Below are positions 24,201 to 33,100 of a stretch of 64,000 nt of DNA, piece by piece. The stretch covers positions 263,136,687 through 263,200,686 of the forward strand of contig NC_069658.1 in NCBI RefSeq assembly GCF_027244095.1, in the 5' to 3' direction. Position numbers and translations under genes: made by a program. How positions within the stretch are numbered: the first letter of the stretch is position 1; each line of letters begins with the position of its first letter. The notes under the pieces were generated by a model, which had not been told where the DNA came from, did no database searches, and saw only the letters and a program-made list of their open reading frames with translations. The DNA comes from Hemicordylus capensis. Lineage: Eukaryota; Chordata; Lepidosauria; Squamata; Cordylidae.

Positions 24201-26175
24201 GAGAAAGCAAGAATGGTTGAAGTTAAAAATATATTCTTACATATTGTTTGGGAAATCAGGAGGAGCAGTGGGAAGGGGCTGAAACTGAGAGAATGCCAGG
24301 GAGAAGCAGCAAAATGACAAGAAGGGAATGTCTCTAGCTTCTTTTTCCCAGGCTTGCTCAGACTGACTCTGTGCCCAGATCCAGCAAGCCAGGCTTACTA
24401 CAGCCACAGCGGCACTTTCTTCAAGCTCGGCTGCCTGCAGCAGAAGTGATGCCGGCGGCTCAGGGGCTGAGCCTTGTTCTTCTGTGTTTGTTTTTGGCGG
24501 GCGGGGAACACGCAGAGAGAGGGAGCAGAGCAGCAGCAGCAGGTGCACATACGAGGTGAGAGGCAGGCTGCTCCGCCAGTGTGCACCACTGCGCACGGAG
24601 AGAGGGAGTGAGTGGAGCAGCAAGCAAACATTCATGAGCCGAGGTCGAGGCTGCGAGCGGAGGAGCAGGCTGCTTGTCACTCGGCCAGTGTGTGTTGCCA
24701 CCCAGTGCGGGGCCTGTCCAGGCTCGGGGTGATCACCTGGTCACCCTGCCCTAAGGAGAGGCCAGGTTGTGACACCACAGACCCTACGCTGTCAGCAGGG
24801 TGCCATTCACATTCCCAATACCTTGTTTCAGATTTAATAGCTGTGAAACAGTGCTATAATTCTGCATGTGCTGCAAACAAAAAGGATGTATTTTCCAATT
24901 TGCAAGACTGCTCCCCCTGCTGGTAGCTTTGCACAACAGCCTTTATTTACATTTTGAATGCCATCTGCCCAAACCGAAGCATTTTACTGTTGTTGAGTGG
25001 GCAATCTGGAATGCACCCTGGTTGGATTGCCAGTGCTCCTTTCTCATATTTCTTTTAAAGAGCATTGTAAGGCCTACTTAGATCAATTTTATATTGAATA
25101 GGTGTGTAGATAGGTTAGCCATATTTGTATTAGATGAATGCTTGACACAAGTCTAGGCCTTGATCTTAGCATGAACCCATGAGCAATGCTGTCATATGGG
25201 TAAAGTCCAAGATCCCCCGCATTGTGCTCAAAATTGGACCTCGGTGGAGTCCCAGAGCTTATACAGAGTGCTGAGTGAATAATTTCTTGCCCACTGTTCA
25301 GGAAAGCCCCCACCTTCTCTCTCGTCTAATCAGAGAGAATCAGCCTGTTAGCTCAGACACACTTCCTCATTTTTCAGTACCTCAGATCGAAAGACTCGGT
25401 GTTCCATTTGAAGCGGGGTCGCTCGGCCCATGCCTTGTTCCTCTTTCACATCTCCCCTGGCCAGTGGGGTTAAATGTCAGAAGTTTCAGATTAGCCGGAG
25501 GTCAGGAATGGTTAAGACCTCTCTCTCTGTCCAATCACGTTAGTGCGTGGGCAGATAGAGTAGGGGTACTTAGGACCCTGATCTGGAGCAAGAGGGGGTC
25601 GGTGGGACCAGTGAGCGCAGGAGGTGAAGCAACCAGAGGAAGATTGCCCAGCTTGACACACCCAATACCTCACAAAAGGAAACATCAGTTTCCTGAGGTA
25701 AGCTCAGGGGAATTGAATGAGCCACAAAGAGTGAGTGAAAGTTCTTGCAATTTATAGAGTGCCAGCTTGATGTTATTTTGATTACTGTGAGAGAAGTCAT
25801 TGTGTGTGCTACTGCTTCCATCTGAATATTGGTAAGAAAATTAATCTGTTCTAATTAAATATAACCTCCTCGCTTCTCCTCATGTCTTCTTGGGTCTTGG
25901 GATTCTTGGCAGCCAGTATCATCAAAAGAACCCATTGGTCAGTGTGAGAATTTTTGAAATCTTCAATTATTTCTGGTTGCAGGGAGTTTGGAGAGTCAAA
26001 AATCTCTTACAGCATTCACACCCATAGCCTTGGCTACTTTTGCCCCAAGACAAAAAGTGGAAGTTTCCCACCCTTTAGTCCTTGATCTGTAGCTTACTGA
26101 GCTTCAAGCAATGGAAAGGCTACTCCAGATCTCATTGTCTGGGATTGAAGGCAGAGAGATGACTGGGCCATATAC

Positions 26176-26233
<58 letters not shown>

Positions 26234-27029
26234 CCTCTCAATTTGGAGTACACATTCACACAAACTTCAAGGTCCTATATTTTCACAAGGCATTTCTGAG
26301 GGAAGCAGAGCTACCCTGCTCACTCTGTGCTTTGGGGAAAATATCTCAGAGATTTCCATCTCTGTGGAAATCTTCTTCGTCCTGGCACACTGCCTCTGCC
26401 TTAGTCAGGATGTCAGCCATTGGTAGGGGGCCAGGTATAGCCATATCCCCAGAACTGGATTGTGTTGCTGGAATGAACTAATATGTTTTCTTTCTCACGT
26501 AGAAAATGTGACTCTGGATCCAGAAACGGCTCACCCCATCCTCACAGTATCTGATGATCAGAAAAATCTGACGTTGTCAAAGAAGCCTCGTAATTTGACA
26601 GACAATCCTGAGAGATTTAATAATTCGTTTTGTGTGCTGGGTTGTGAGGGATTTATCTCAGGGAGGCATTACTGGGAGGTGAAGGTAGGGGAGAGGGGAA
26701 ACTGGGCTGTGGGGGTGGCCAGAGAATCGGTGAAGAGGAAGGAATGTATGAGCATACGGCACCTTCAAGAAGGCATTTGGGCTGTGAGCAAAAAGCAGAA
26801 TGGTGGCCTTGTCGCTGGCAGCCTTGCCTTAAAATGGGATGTCCCTATGACCATTGGCGTTTATCTGGACTATGGGCTTCACAGGGTGACTGTTGTTGAT
26901 GCTGACAAGGGGAATGCTCTCTGCACTTACTCTCCAGCTTCTTTCAAGGCAGAGAAAATCTATCCATTCTTCTGGCTGCAAAGACCATACGGCTCTCATA
27001 AGGGATGTTGGTTACAGTTAAGTTCCTGA
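8825..27029 (+). CDS. TRIM gene A: RING/B-box/coiled-coil/PRY-SPRY E3 ubiquitin ligase
   Basis: Seven coding exons join to 1449 nt (482 aa plus stop): 8825-9262, 17062-17157, 17816-18034, 20004-20026, 21409-21521, 22741-22773, 26503-27029. All introns are GT-AG and the phases agree. The product should be a cytosolic or nuclear E3 ubiquitin ligase. RING: residues about 21-68, full cysteine/histidine set (CFLC, CGHSFCRAC, CPQC). B-box 2: about 100-138 (CEMH, FCKDE, CSAC, DHASH). Coiled coil: exons 2-3. PRY/SPRY: about 308-482, with LDPETA, GRHYWEV and WAVGVA. The start is the ATG in the strong context gccATGg. Nine alanines follow the first Met. The family plan is TRIM7/TRIM27/TRIM39 (RFP-like); the orthologue is undetermined. 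It lies in tandem with TRIM B. The first intron (7.8 kb) is packed with transposons. Confidence 0.9.
9358..9790 (-). mobile_element. L2-clade LINE 3' end (first of two adjacent copies)
   Basis: The minus strand carries the L2 C-terminal block (LPPTRLAATQGW, APGLWNALPVEIR near 9590-9775) and the 3' tail 'gccaagttttgggcggtattg'-like sequence at 9370-9420. It abuts another L2 copy in the same orientation, whose tail begins near 9791. Confidence 0.8.
10231..11150 (-). mobile_element. Non-autonomous Helitron (rolling-circle transposon) inside an L2
   Basis: Read on the minus strand it starts TCCTCTATAATAAAAGGC (at 11150) and ends CTAG (at 10231). The 3' hairpin GCCCGTTA/TAACGGGC has a 3-nt loop (10244-10262) and lies 9 nt before CTAG. 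It is inserted between A and T with no target duplication. These are the Helitron diagnostics. A second perfect 13-bp hairpin lies near its 5' end (11057-11089). The interior is GC-rich with chance open frames and no Rep/helicase. Confidence 0.88.
11988..12289 (-). mobile_element. 5S-rRNA-headed SINE
   Basis: Minus orientation. The head contains a degraded 5S rRNA internal promoter region (GCTAAGCAGGGTCCACCCTGGTTGCAT near 12200-12240). The tail ends in the 'actgagtcagaccattggtc ... ggcagcttcc' block. It is inserted in the L2 at 9791-12335, which continues on both sides. Confidence 0.75.
12421..12730 (-). mobile_element. 5S-rRNA-headed SINE (second copy)
   Basis: Same family and orientation as 11988-12289, about 85 percent alike by eye. 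It begins at the 'aggaacataggaagctgcc' tail and reaches the head near 'aagaccagctctc'. Confidence 0.75.
12985..13328 (+). mobile_element. RTE/Bov-B LINE 3' end
   Basis: The plus strand encodes the Bov-B C-terminus: FKLSYFGHIMRRPGSLEKSI and KDEGKRRRG, and beyond a frame change WMDSITTAMNAPLRDL. It ends at 'gtcgacaccaacttgacagcac' followed by a short (TAATCA)n tail. Bov-B LINEs are abundant in squamates. Confidence 0.82.
13556..13688. mobile_element. hAT MITE ('actacaactccca' palindrome family)
   Basis: A 133-bp near-palindrome with ends CAGTGTTCCC and GGGAACACAG. It is flanked by the perfect 8-bp duplication aaaccaag (13548-13555, 13689-13696). It is the reference copy for at least eight related palindromes in the window. 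Confidence 0.9.
13803..13818. repeat. Homopolymer C run
   Basis: About 16 consecutive C residues, a likely length-variable site. Confidence 0.8.
14460..14595. mobile_element. hAT MITE, related palindrome subfamily
   Basis: Arms of about 50 bp beginning CAGGCTTCCCCAACCT and ending GGTTGGGGAAGCTG, with the 'actacaattccc' core. No clean target duplication was found. Confidence 0.75.
14808..15882 (+). mobile_element. Non-autonomous Helitron with GC-rich interior
   Basis: Starts TCCTATATAATAAAAGGC and ends CTAG. The perfect 16-bp palindrome GCCCGTTATAACGGGC (15854-15869) lies 9 nt before CTAG. It is inserted between A (14807) and T (15883). The start sequence is the one used by vertebrate Helitrons of the HeliBat/Heligloria kind (from memory of that literature). 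The interior has a 12-bp hairpin near the 5' end (14887-14913), a roughly 98-bp tandem duplication (about 15130-15328) and an inverted repeat (about 15358-15480 against 15580-15690). No Rep/helicase frame is present. Confidence 0.9.
16028..16677. mobile_element. Palindromic element with nested MITE
   Basis: Ends CAGAGATGTGGGGTGGAA and its inverted partner TTCCACCCCACCTCTCTG. Inverted arms at about 16028-16165 and 16562-16677 share 'ccaatgaaatgttagc' and 'catggaagc'. A different MITE (16290-16560) sits between them. No target duplication was identified. Related pieces occur near 22490-22640 and 46510-46700. Confidence 0.6.
16290..16560. mobile_element. MITE of the CAGAGG-ended family (copy B)
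   Basis: Starts TAGAGGTGCACCTAGGTA and ends AGAGCGCCTCTG. The flanks tgtacatg and tgcaaatg match at 6 of 8, consistent with an aged 8-bp duplication. It contains half of an 'actacaactccca' palindrome near 16355-16395. Confidence 0.72.
17062..17157 (+). CDS. TRIM A exon 2 (coiled coil, 96 nt)
   Basis: Acceptor tttctcttag, donor GTGGGT. It encodes 32 codons beginning EELKIQLQAWREKREK. The 96-nt size is standard for this TRIM class. Confidence 0.9.
17816..18034 (+). CDS. TRIM A exon 3 (coiled coil, 219 nt)
   Basis: Acceptor ccggtacag, donor GTGAAA. It encodes 73 codons from AKVNAEKQRIIS to ANAFLQ. The paralogous exon in TRIM B has 231 nt, the common family size. The four missing residues fall in the middle of the helix. 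The acidic run EEEEFVTKL is typical coiled-coil sequence. Confidence 0.88.
18462..18598. mobile_element. hAT MITE ('actacaactccca' family)
   Basis: 137 bp, ends CAGTGTTCCCTC and GAGGGAACACTG. The flanks gctcagac and gcacacac match at 6 of 8. It lies in TRIM A intron 3. Confidence 0.85.
19210..19690. mobile_element. Fold-back hAT-type element with perfect target duplication
   Basis: Starts TAGGGATGTGCCC and ends CTCATGCCTA. It is flanked by the perfect 8-bp duplication caagcaat (19202-19209, 19691-19698). The arms are inverted around about 19420, with shared 'cgcccggtacttt'-type blocks. Same family as 2651-4163 and 4640-5488, but the arms are more diverged. It lies in TRIM A intron 3. Confidence 0.9.
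20004..20026 (+). CDS. TRIM A exon 4 (23 nt)
   Basis: A 23-nt micro-exon reading NIGETLN plus two bases of an Arg codon. Acceptor ttcctctag, donor GTGGGT. The exact 23-nt size is diagnostic of this TRIM architecture. Confidence 0.87.
21123..21258. mobile_element. Diverged hAT MITE with perfect target duplication
   Basis: 136-bp palindrome starting CAGAGCTGTTCAG and ending GAGCAACCCTG, with the 'actacatttcccataatcccc' type core. The duplication ttctaggg is perfect (21115-21122, 21259-21266). It lies in TRIM A intron 4. Confidence 0.85.
21409..21521 (+). CDS. TRIM A exon 5
   Basis: 113 nt between tttcttag and GTACTA. It reads RCKVWKFQQPKVCSELEK on to NTMRAFT and ends in phase 1. Confidence 0.87.
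21652..22378. mobile_element. Fold-back hAT-type element, 727 bp
   Basis: Starts TAAGAATGTGCACGG and ends GCGCACACCCCAA. It is flanked by the perfect duplication gcaaagtg (21644-21651, 22379-22386). Inverted inner blocks around 'cccctttacaagtaaaggg' occur near 21775-21830 and 22150-22230. It lies in TRIM A intron 5. The ends are more diverged from the TAGGGATGTGC consensus than in the other copies. Confidence 0.82.
22741..22773 (+). CDS. TRIM A exon 6 (33 nt)
   Basis: A short linker exon reading EDLPQQMEVEW, phase 1 in and out. Acceptor ttttctgtag, donor GTAAGT. Confidence 0.85.
23500..24130 (-). repeat. Possible LINE (L1-like) fragment split by a SINE
   Basis: The minus-strand frame 23513-23743 contains RNFLEQFRKGGLGISLPELL. 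This resembles the RGGLGLPNLK motif near the C-terminus of L1-type reverse transcriptase polyproteins. The similarity is short and only suggestive. The SINE at 23832-24058 interrupts it. Confidence 0.3.
23832..24058 (+). mobile_element. tRNA-type SINE with Bov-B-like tail (copy 1)
   Basis: The head has a tRNA-like box A region (gtggcgcagcgggg) and box B (ggttcggatcccc). The body has 'gaaaggcatcatctcatac' and 'ggcaatggtaaacccctcctg'. The tail ends 'cgacttgacggcac', matching the 3' terminus of the Bov-B LINE at 13290-13315. Short direct repeats resembling 'ccttaag' and 'ctttaag' flank it. Confidence 0.78.
24130..26180. other. TRIM A intron 6, no gene recognised
   Basis: Includes a GC-rich stretch (24370-24780) with an imperfect duplication: 'gagagagggag...gaggcaggctgct...gccagtgtg' occurs near 24510-24585 and again near 24597-24690. 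An open frame at 25275-25757 (160 codons) has no recognisable motif. Confidence 0.45.
26181..26230. repeat. (CT)n microsatellite
   Basis: About 25 uninterrupted CT units, about 270 bp before TRIM A exon 7. Confidence 0.95.
26503..27029 (+). CDS. TRIM A exon 7 (PRY/SPRY) and stop
   Basis: Acceptor tttctcacgtag. It encodes the whole PRY/SPRY (B30.2) domain from ENVTLDPETAHP to CWLQLSS and the stop. The hallmarks LDP, GRHYWEV, NWAVGVARES and VYLDY are present, so the ligand-binding domain is complete. Confidence 0.92.
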
Positions 27030-27109
27030 AAACATGAGATGAAAATGCAATAGAGATTATTTTTATAATAGTCTCTTCTCTGAGGAGCTATACAGTATCT
27101 TGTCAGTTT

Positions 27110-27300
27110 TTGCAAATGGGTTCAGTGGTCGGTGATGCTCTCTGCACGTGGAAGGTCCCAGTTTCAATCCGCAGCCTCTCCTGGTAGGAATTCTGAGAGA
27201 CACCGAAGAGGTGCTGCCAGTCATCCCTGAAAACACTGAGCTAGGTGGGGACCAATGGTCTGAACCTGGTATAAGGCGGCTTCAAACAGCATATGAAAAC
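27110..27300 (+). repeat. tRNA-type SINE remnant
   Basis: Contains 'ctgcacgtggaaggtcccagtttcaatcc' (a decayed tRNA-like head), then 'actgagctaggtgggaccaatggtctga' and 'ggcttc'. These are the body and tail motifs of the SINE family at 34395-34700. It lies in the 3' region of TRIM A. Confidence 0.45.
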
Positions 27301-29765
27301 AAGAGAAGGGGTGCCATCAAACAGCAGTTCTATCAATCATGTGTGCGGGAGTTGTGTCCTTACACAATTTTAAATAGGAGCTTTTTACTTGATGCAGACT
27401 CATATAATAAAATACCAGTAAACTACATATTATCCCTGTTAACTGGTCAAAGATACACTTTTTAAAGTGGTGTCTTTCTTATATCTAGCAGGAGACTAGC
27501 AACTGTTCCTATTCAGTGCAGCATAGTATTATCTCTTCCAGTGGCCGTCTTGTGTTGCTCTTTTGATAGTGAGCCCCTTTGGGACAGGGAGCCATCTTCG
27601 CTCTCATTTTTCCTTGGTTGAAAAGCAGTTACGTACATAATAATCATATAAAACATAATCATTCATACAAAAGTGTGTAATCAGCGGTAGAAAGTTACCC
27701 CATAAACCATTATTAAACAAAGGAACTGCACATACACAATCACTTATGGAAATAACACTAACCGTGCATTCAGATTCTTTCTATAATAATGATTGGTATC
27801 TAGGCACGGAAATTAAAGCATAGTTTTTATAACTGCACAACAGTGTTTTGTTCTGTGTTGGTTTTTAACTCTCTCTGTGGACAAATGAAATAAAGTGTTC
27901 CTGTTTTAGGGTTGGTCTGGGGTTTTTAGTTTCTCTGGCAACTACTATGGAATGAAGGTGCTTTTCTTTGCTTTGGATCAGGTGGGAACACCTTTTTTGG
28001 CATACATCCTAAAATTAATTGGATTTTGTCAAGGCTAAAAGTATGCGATATTTTGCATCATTCCTTGTGAATAAAGTGGTATATAAGAAACGGAAGGAGC
28101 TGAATGTTCAGAACACGATCAGTTGACACAGCAGGTGGTTTGGTTTGCTGATGCCTTGTTTTAAAAAAATGCTACCTAGATAAATGCATTTGCCCTTTGA
28201 AATGTAGCTACTTTTATTTTGTATTATTGCTTCAAGCACGAATGCTAGTGACATGTCTGTTTAAAATAATACCAAAAATAGTGCTGGAGCCACCCAGTGA
28301 GAGCACATACACCTGGTTGCTCTGTGCTGGCTTTGCATAAAAGGTCGAGATATATTCTCATTGTGGAAGATATTTCAAGAGCAGCTTTTGAAGAAAGGAA
28401 ACTGGAGGAATTATTAGCAGCCTGGGTGGCTCAACTAGCACATGATATACAGTCTGTGCCCACCACTAAGCTGCAAACCATATTGACCAATCAGAGGCAA
28501 GGAATTGTAGAATTCTAGGATATGAATGCTGACTTCACTAAGAAAGTTTAATATTTATACAGCGGTGTTCTGCAGTGCTTGGAGGTACTACACAATGAAT
28601 TAGCTCAGCAATCCCCAAAGAGGCAGAACCGTATTATTATCCCCTCCCTGCAGAACTGAGGGAAGGGATCCGGTTGAGAGAACAGTGGCTTGGCCACCAA
28701 GTAAACTTTTGGCAGTTCTAGATCTGGACCAGAGAATTTCTGCTCTTAGGTACTATCTTGCTATAAGATATACTATAAATTTTCTTAGGTGCTATCTTGC
28801 AATTAGACAGGGCTGCCACATCTTGGCTCTGAAACATGAGAAGGAAGAAGTTGGTGCCTCTGAGGATGTGCAGAACACCTTTCTATCATTATCAAGGAAA
28901 CACAGTAATCTGTCACATAGTGGGGATTATATTGTTTGTGGATCTTTGAGATTCAGAGTATATCCAATTTCAGAAATTTCCTCCCATACTGCCCCTTCCT
29001 CTCCTCCAAGCCAGAGTTCCGAAAGTTATAGTCCTGAAAACTGTTTACAAGTACGAAGAGTTAGCCTGGTCCCTGAAACATGGAAAATAAATAAATAAAC
29101 TAAGTAATAAAGGTTGCTTTTGAGTTTGTGCATTCCCCTCAGGACTGAGTGGCTGACATGCCCCACAAGGGTATGTCAGCCCAGTAATGCTGGGTGCCTG
29201 CAAACACAAAAGTGGTGCAAATGACATTACAGAGGGCCCATGGGCTTACTCTTGTGTAACGTTTCTGCAGTTTCGCAGCTTGTACACATACAACATTACT
29301 GGCTGATGTGCTCTTGCATGGTATAGCAGGCTCTATAGAGCCAAACTGTCTGGGTCTATTGGGAACAGCTTCCAAGTCTGAGGAAATGATTTTTCTGGCA
29401 AGCTTGAACCTTCCCAGCTCTAATGTTAGAAATGAATCACTGTTCCCAGCCCTGCTGATACTGATTAAACACTACCAGTCACGCTGGCCCTGGAATCTTC
29501 TGTTCTCTCTCCTCTACCTAAATGCGGCCTAGTGCTGGGTTTTTCTCTCTCCTTTAAACCCTAAAGAGGCCTAAACAGTTTGCATCTAGTTCGGTGACTC
29601 ACCTGTTGCCAGTTTAAGAAACCAGAAACTCCTGAGATGATCTCGCGACACCAGCTGGTTTCTGGCACAGGAACAGCCACTTTCTGTTTCGTGCCAAGCA
29701 TTCGCACCCTGTATGTAGCTAGAGAAGAAGAAGACGACGACACTCCTGCTTGCCAGGAAGGAGCC
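27300..29765. other. Intergenic region between TRIM A and TRIM B
   Basis: About 2.5 kb with short open frames only. The 28685-29098 frame has no recognised domain. I see no CpG-rich promoter and no tRNA. The last 250 bp before 29766 should contain the TRIM B 5' untranslated region and promoter. Confidence 0.5.
27889..27894 (+). promoter_or_regulatory. Candidate polyadenylation signal for TRIM A
   Basis: AATAAA about 860 nt after the TRIM A stop codon, followed by GT-rich sequence. A second AATAAA is at 28070-28075. Which one is used cannot be told from sequence. Confidence 0.4.
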
Positions 29766-30182
29766 ATGGCTGCTGTCTTTCTCCCAGGGAACCTTCAAGA
29801 TGAAGCCACTTGCTCTGTCTGCCTGGAGTATTTCAGAGACCCTGTTTCCATCGAGTGTGGACACAATTTCTGCCGAGCCTGCATCTCCAAGAGCTGGAAG
29901 AGTCTGGAGGGAGAATTCCCCTGTCCTCAATGCAGAGAGGTTTTCAAGGAAAGGAACTTCAGACCCAACAGACAGTTGGCCAACATGTCTGAGATCATCA
30001 GCCAGTTCATCCTGCATGGCACAAAGGGCCTTGAGGAGGACGGGCTCTGCGAAAAGCACAAGGAAGCTCTGAAACTCTACTGCAAAGATGACCAGAAGAC
30101 CATCTGTGTGGTGTGTGACCGGTCTCGGGACCACCGGCCTCATGCTGTGGTGCCTGTAGAAGAGGCAGCCCAGGAGTACAAG
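29766..30182 (+). CDS. TRIM B exon 1 (RING and B-box)
   Basis: 139 codons from [19 protein letters not shown] to AAQEYK, with donor GTATCT. All zinc ligands of the RING and B-box 2 are present. Confidence 0.93.
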
Positions 30183-33100
30183 GTATCTGTCCATTTGTCT
30201 TTTCTGTCTGGGGCATGGATATTCTGAGTAGCTTTGGCAAGCAAATTTGCACATACCTGCAAAGGAAAGGAAAGGCTGTGCCATGGAGTCAGTGTCGACT
30301 CCTGGTGACCACAGAGCCCTGTGGTTGTCTTTGTTAGAATACAGGAGGGGTTTACCATTGCCATCTCCCACACAGTGTGAGATGATGCCTTTCAGCACCT
30401 TCTTATATTGCTGCTGCCCGATATAGGAGTTTCCCATAGTCTGGGAACATACCAGTGGGGATTTGAACCAACAGCCTCCTGCTCTCTAGCAAGAACTAGG
30501 ATTTCCAACTCTGACTGGAGCTATTCCTGGAGATTCTACCCCCTCCCTCATCTTTTTCACAATATTAAGCATTAAAATCTCTAGGACTGATCTGGGGATC
30601 AATGCAGGTTGCTGGAGTCCACAGGCCAGTCCTGGAGGATTAGCAAAGCCTAGCTTGAAATATCCTGAAGGGCATATAGTCCATCCCGCAACACCATGAT
30701 ATGTCAGATGTATCAAGTATGGCCAGGCTGTGTCCTGGACTGTTCAAGTAAGGACCAAACCATAGCTGATGTGGGAGTATTGTGTATTGTGAACATGCCT
30801 TTTACGAATACAACGAATATTTATATACCGCTTTTCAACCAAAGTCCCCAAAGTGGTTTACATAGATATAAATAAATAAGATGGCTCCTGTCCCTCAAAG
30901 AGCTCACAATCTAAAAAAGAAATAAGATAGGCACCAGCAACAGCCACTGGAGGGATGCTGTGCTGGGGATGGGTAGGGCCAGTTGCTCTCCCCCTGCTAA
31001 ATAAAGAGAATCACCACTTTTAAAATATGTCTCTTTGCTCTTTGGGGTAAAAACAGCTAGCTGGTGGTGATTTTCAGTGGCTATTTGTTGCATGTTTCAT
31101 CCAAACGTTCCTCCAAGTAGCTCAGGGCAGCACACACTGCACCATTTTATCCTCACACCAACCCTGTGAGGTAGGTTAGGCTGAGAGGGAATGAGTTTTC
31201 ATGGCTGAGTTGCGGGGGTGGGGAATAGCTCCCTAGATTTGAACTAGGGTCTTCTCAGCCTAAATCTAACACTGAGTCTCACTAATACACTGCAGTGGCT
31301 TTCATGGTAGAAGAATGGTGTGAGGAGAAAGTGGGGGGGGGAGCCCCACTATTCTCCTTCAAATTGCAACCTCACTGAGTGCAGTGTATAAAAGATTTTT
31401 TTTTTTTTTAAATTAAGAGTCCTGGGACTACAAGTAATATGTACTTCTGCCCTGAAGTAAGTAACTATAAAGAGAATCTTTATAGTTAGCACCACACAGC
31501 AACTGAGTATCAAATGCATAGGGTGCAGTACTAACCATATACAGTTTACCACCAAGAAGGCCCTGACTCCCATATCAATATTGATGTGGTGCTTCTGGGA
31601 TACTGTCACTTGGGTTGAGTGGTGGAGGACAGGTGGCTGAGTGTCCACCTCAAAACAAGGGTTGGACACTCTTCTTGTTTCTTCCCACCTATGATTTTAA
31701 AAAGAAATGCATGCCCTTTATTGTAGTATGACCAAAATGTCCCCAAATAATTAGTCTGTAGGGTTGCTTGCTGGCCAGAAAACAACAATTTGGCCTTTTC
31801 CTTGAACAACAACTTAATAGACAAGAATCAACAGGTGAAGCTTTTCACTGTATGTAGATACGCATTATCATCAGAACCCATGAAGCTGCATTTGTACTGA
31901 TTCGGACAGTCCATCGTACTCAGTATTGTCTAAACTGACTGGCAGGGTCTCTCCGTGGCATTGGACAGCAGTCTTTCCCAGGGATTGAACCTGGGACCTT
32001 CTACATGCATGTACATGCATTGCTTTGCCACTTAGTTAGGACCCTAATCTGATAACTACCATATGGGTATTGTTTACTGAATTGTAGCACACAAATACTG
32101 AAAATAATAAGTATGAAAAGTACACATTAAGCCTCTGTTAAGGACAAAAGCTGGTAGCAAATGTTGAAGGCTACAGCTTTGTTCTGGTCCACTAGGACAA
32201 TACTCTGACTGGCCCATTCTGAACAGGTGCACTCCTCCAACACACATTTAAATGGACTGGCCGGGCCATTGTCTGAATTGGCCCTACATAGACTTCCAGG
32301 GCGTGCACAAGAGAAGTCTCGATCTTGGTTCAAACTTGGCTTCTGGAATAGCAAAGTATGGATTTCCTACTGTGGGAATGACTGCAAACGTGCACTTGTC
32401 GGGGCTGCCCTTGCCAGATGGGAAAAGGTTAAACAAGTAACTAAATTCCTGATCTATTTCTGGGAGGGAGGCTTCCCAAAGTGGGAATAAGATCCCAGGT
32501 TGACCCGGAGTCTCTCTGGAGAGCAGCCGCCAAGCTCTCTGTTCAGATCATCACTGTAAATAGTTACTTAAAATAGAATCTACAGCTGATAAAGGTAACA
32601 GATAGGTTTGAAGGGGAGAGGGCTGTTCCCTCCTGGAAGGCATGAAAAAAGAGGACACAGTTGCACCATGAACTCTGTCCAGCCTGTTACTGCAACCCCT
32701 CTCTTACACAGATGGCCCATCCAAATGTTAACTTTAACATTGATCTAAATGTTAACTTAGAATAAACTTTAATAATATTAACACTTCCCAAAATGCACAT
32801 TATGCAGAAGATCCTGACAAATTTGTTTTTATTTTAATGCAGATATGGGTGGGGGTGTGTGGAAGAATAGCTGTATTCCACTCATCCTGCCCCACTCCAA
32901 TTAGGGCTTAAAAAGCAGCTTCAGTGGAAGGTTATGTGACTTAGGTCAGGATTTATGGTCTGAAGGCACATTGAGGAGCAACTTTGATGAAGCTAAGTAG
33001 GGCTGGATCTGGTCAGTAATCAGATGGGAGACTATTAGGGAATTGACAAGATACCTTGAAGTAAGGTGGAATACTGTATAAATATAATTAATATATCAGG

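Noticed and set aside
24237-24701. 154-codon minus-strand frame
   Set aside because: Leucine/serine-rich sequence with no recognised motif, in a GC-rich duplicated stretch. Not enough to call a gene.
29586-30437. 283-codon minus-strand open frame
   Set aside because: Antisense shadow of TRIM B exon 1 extended into a SINE. No independent motif.
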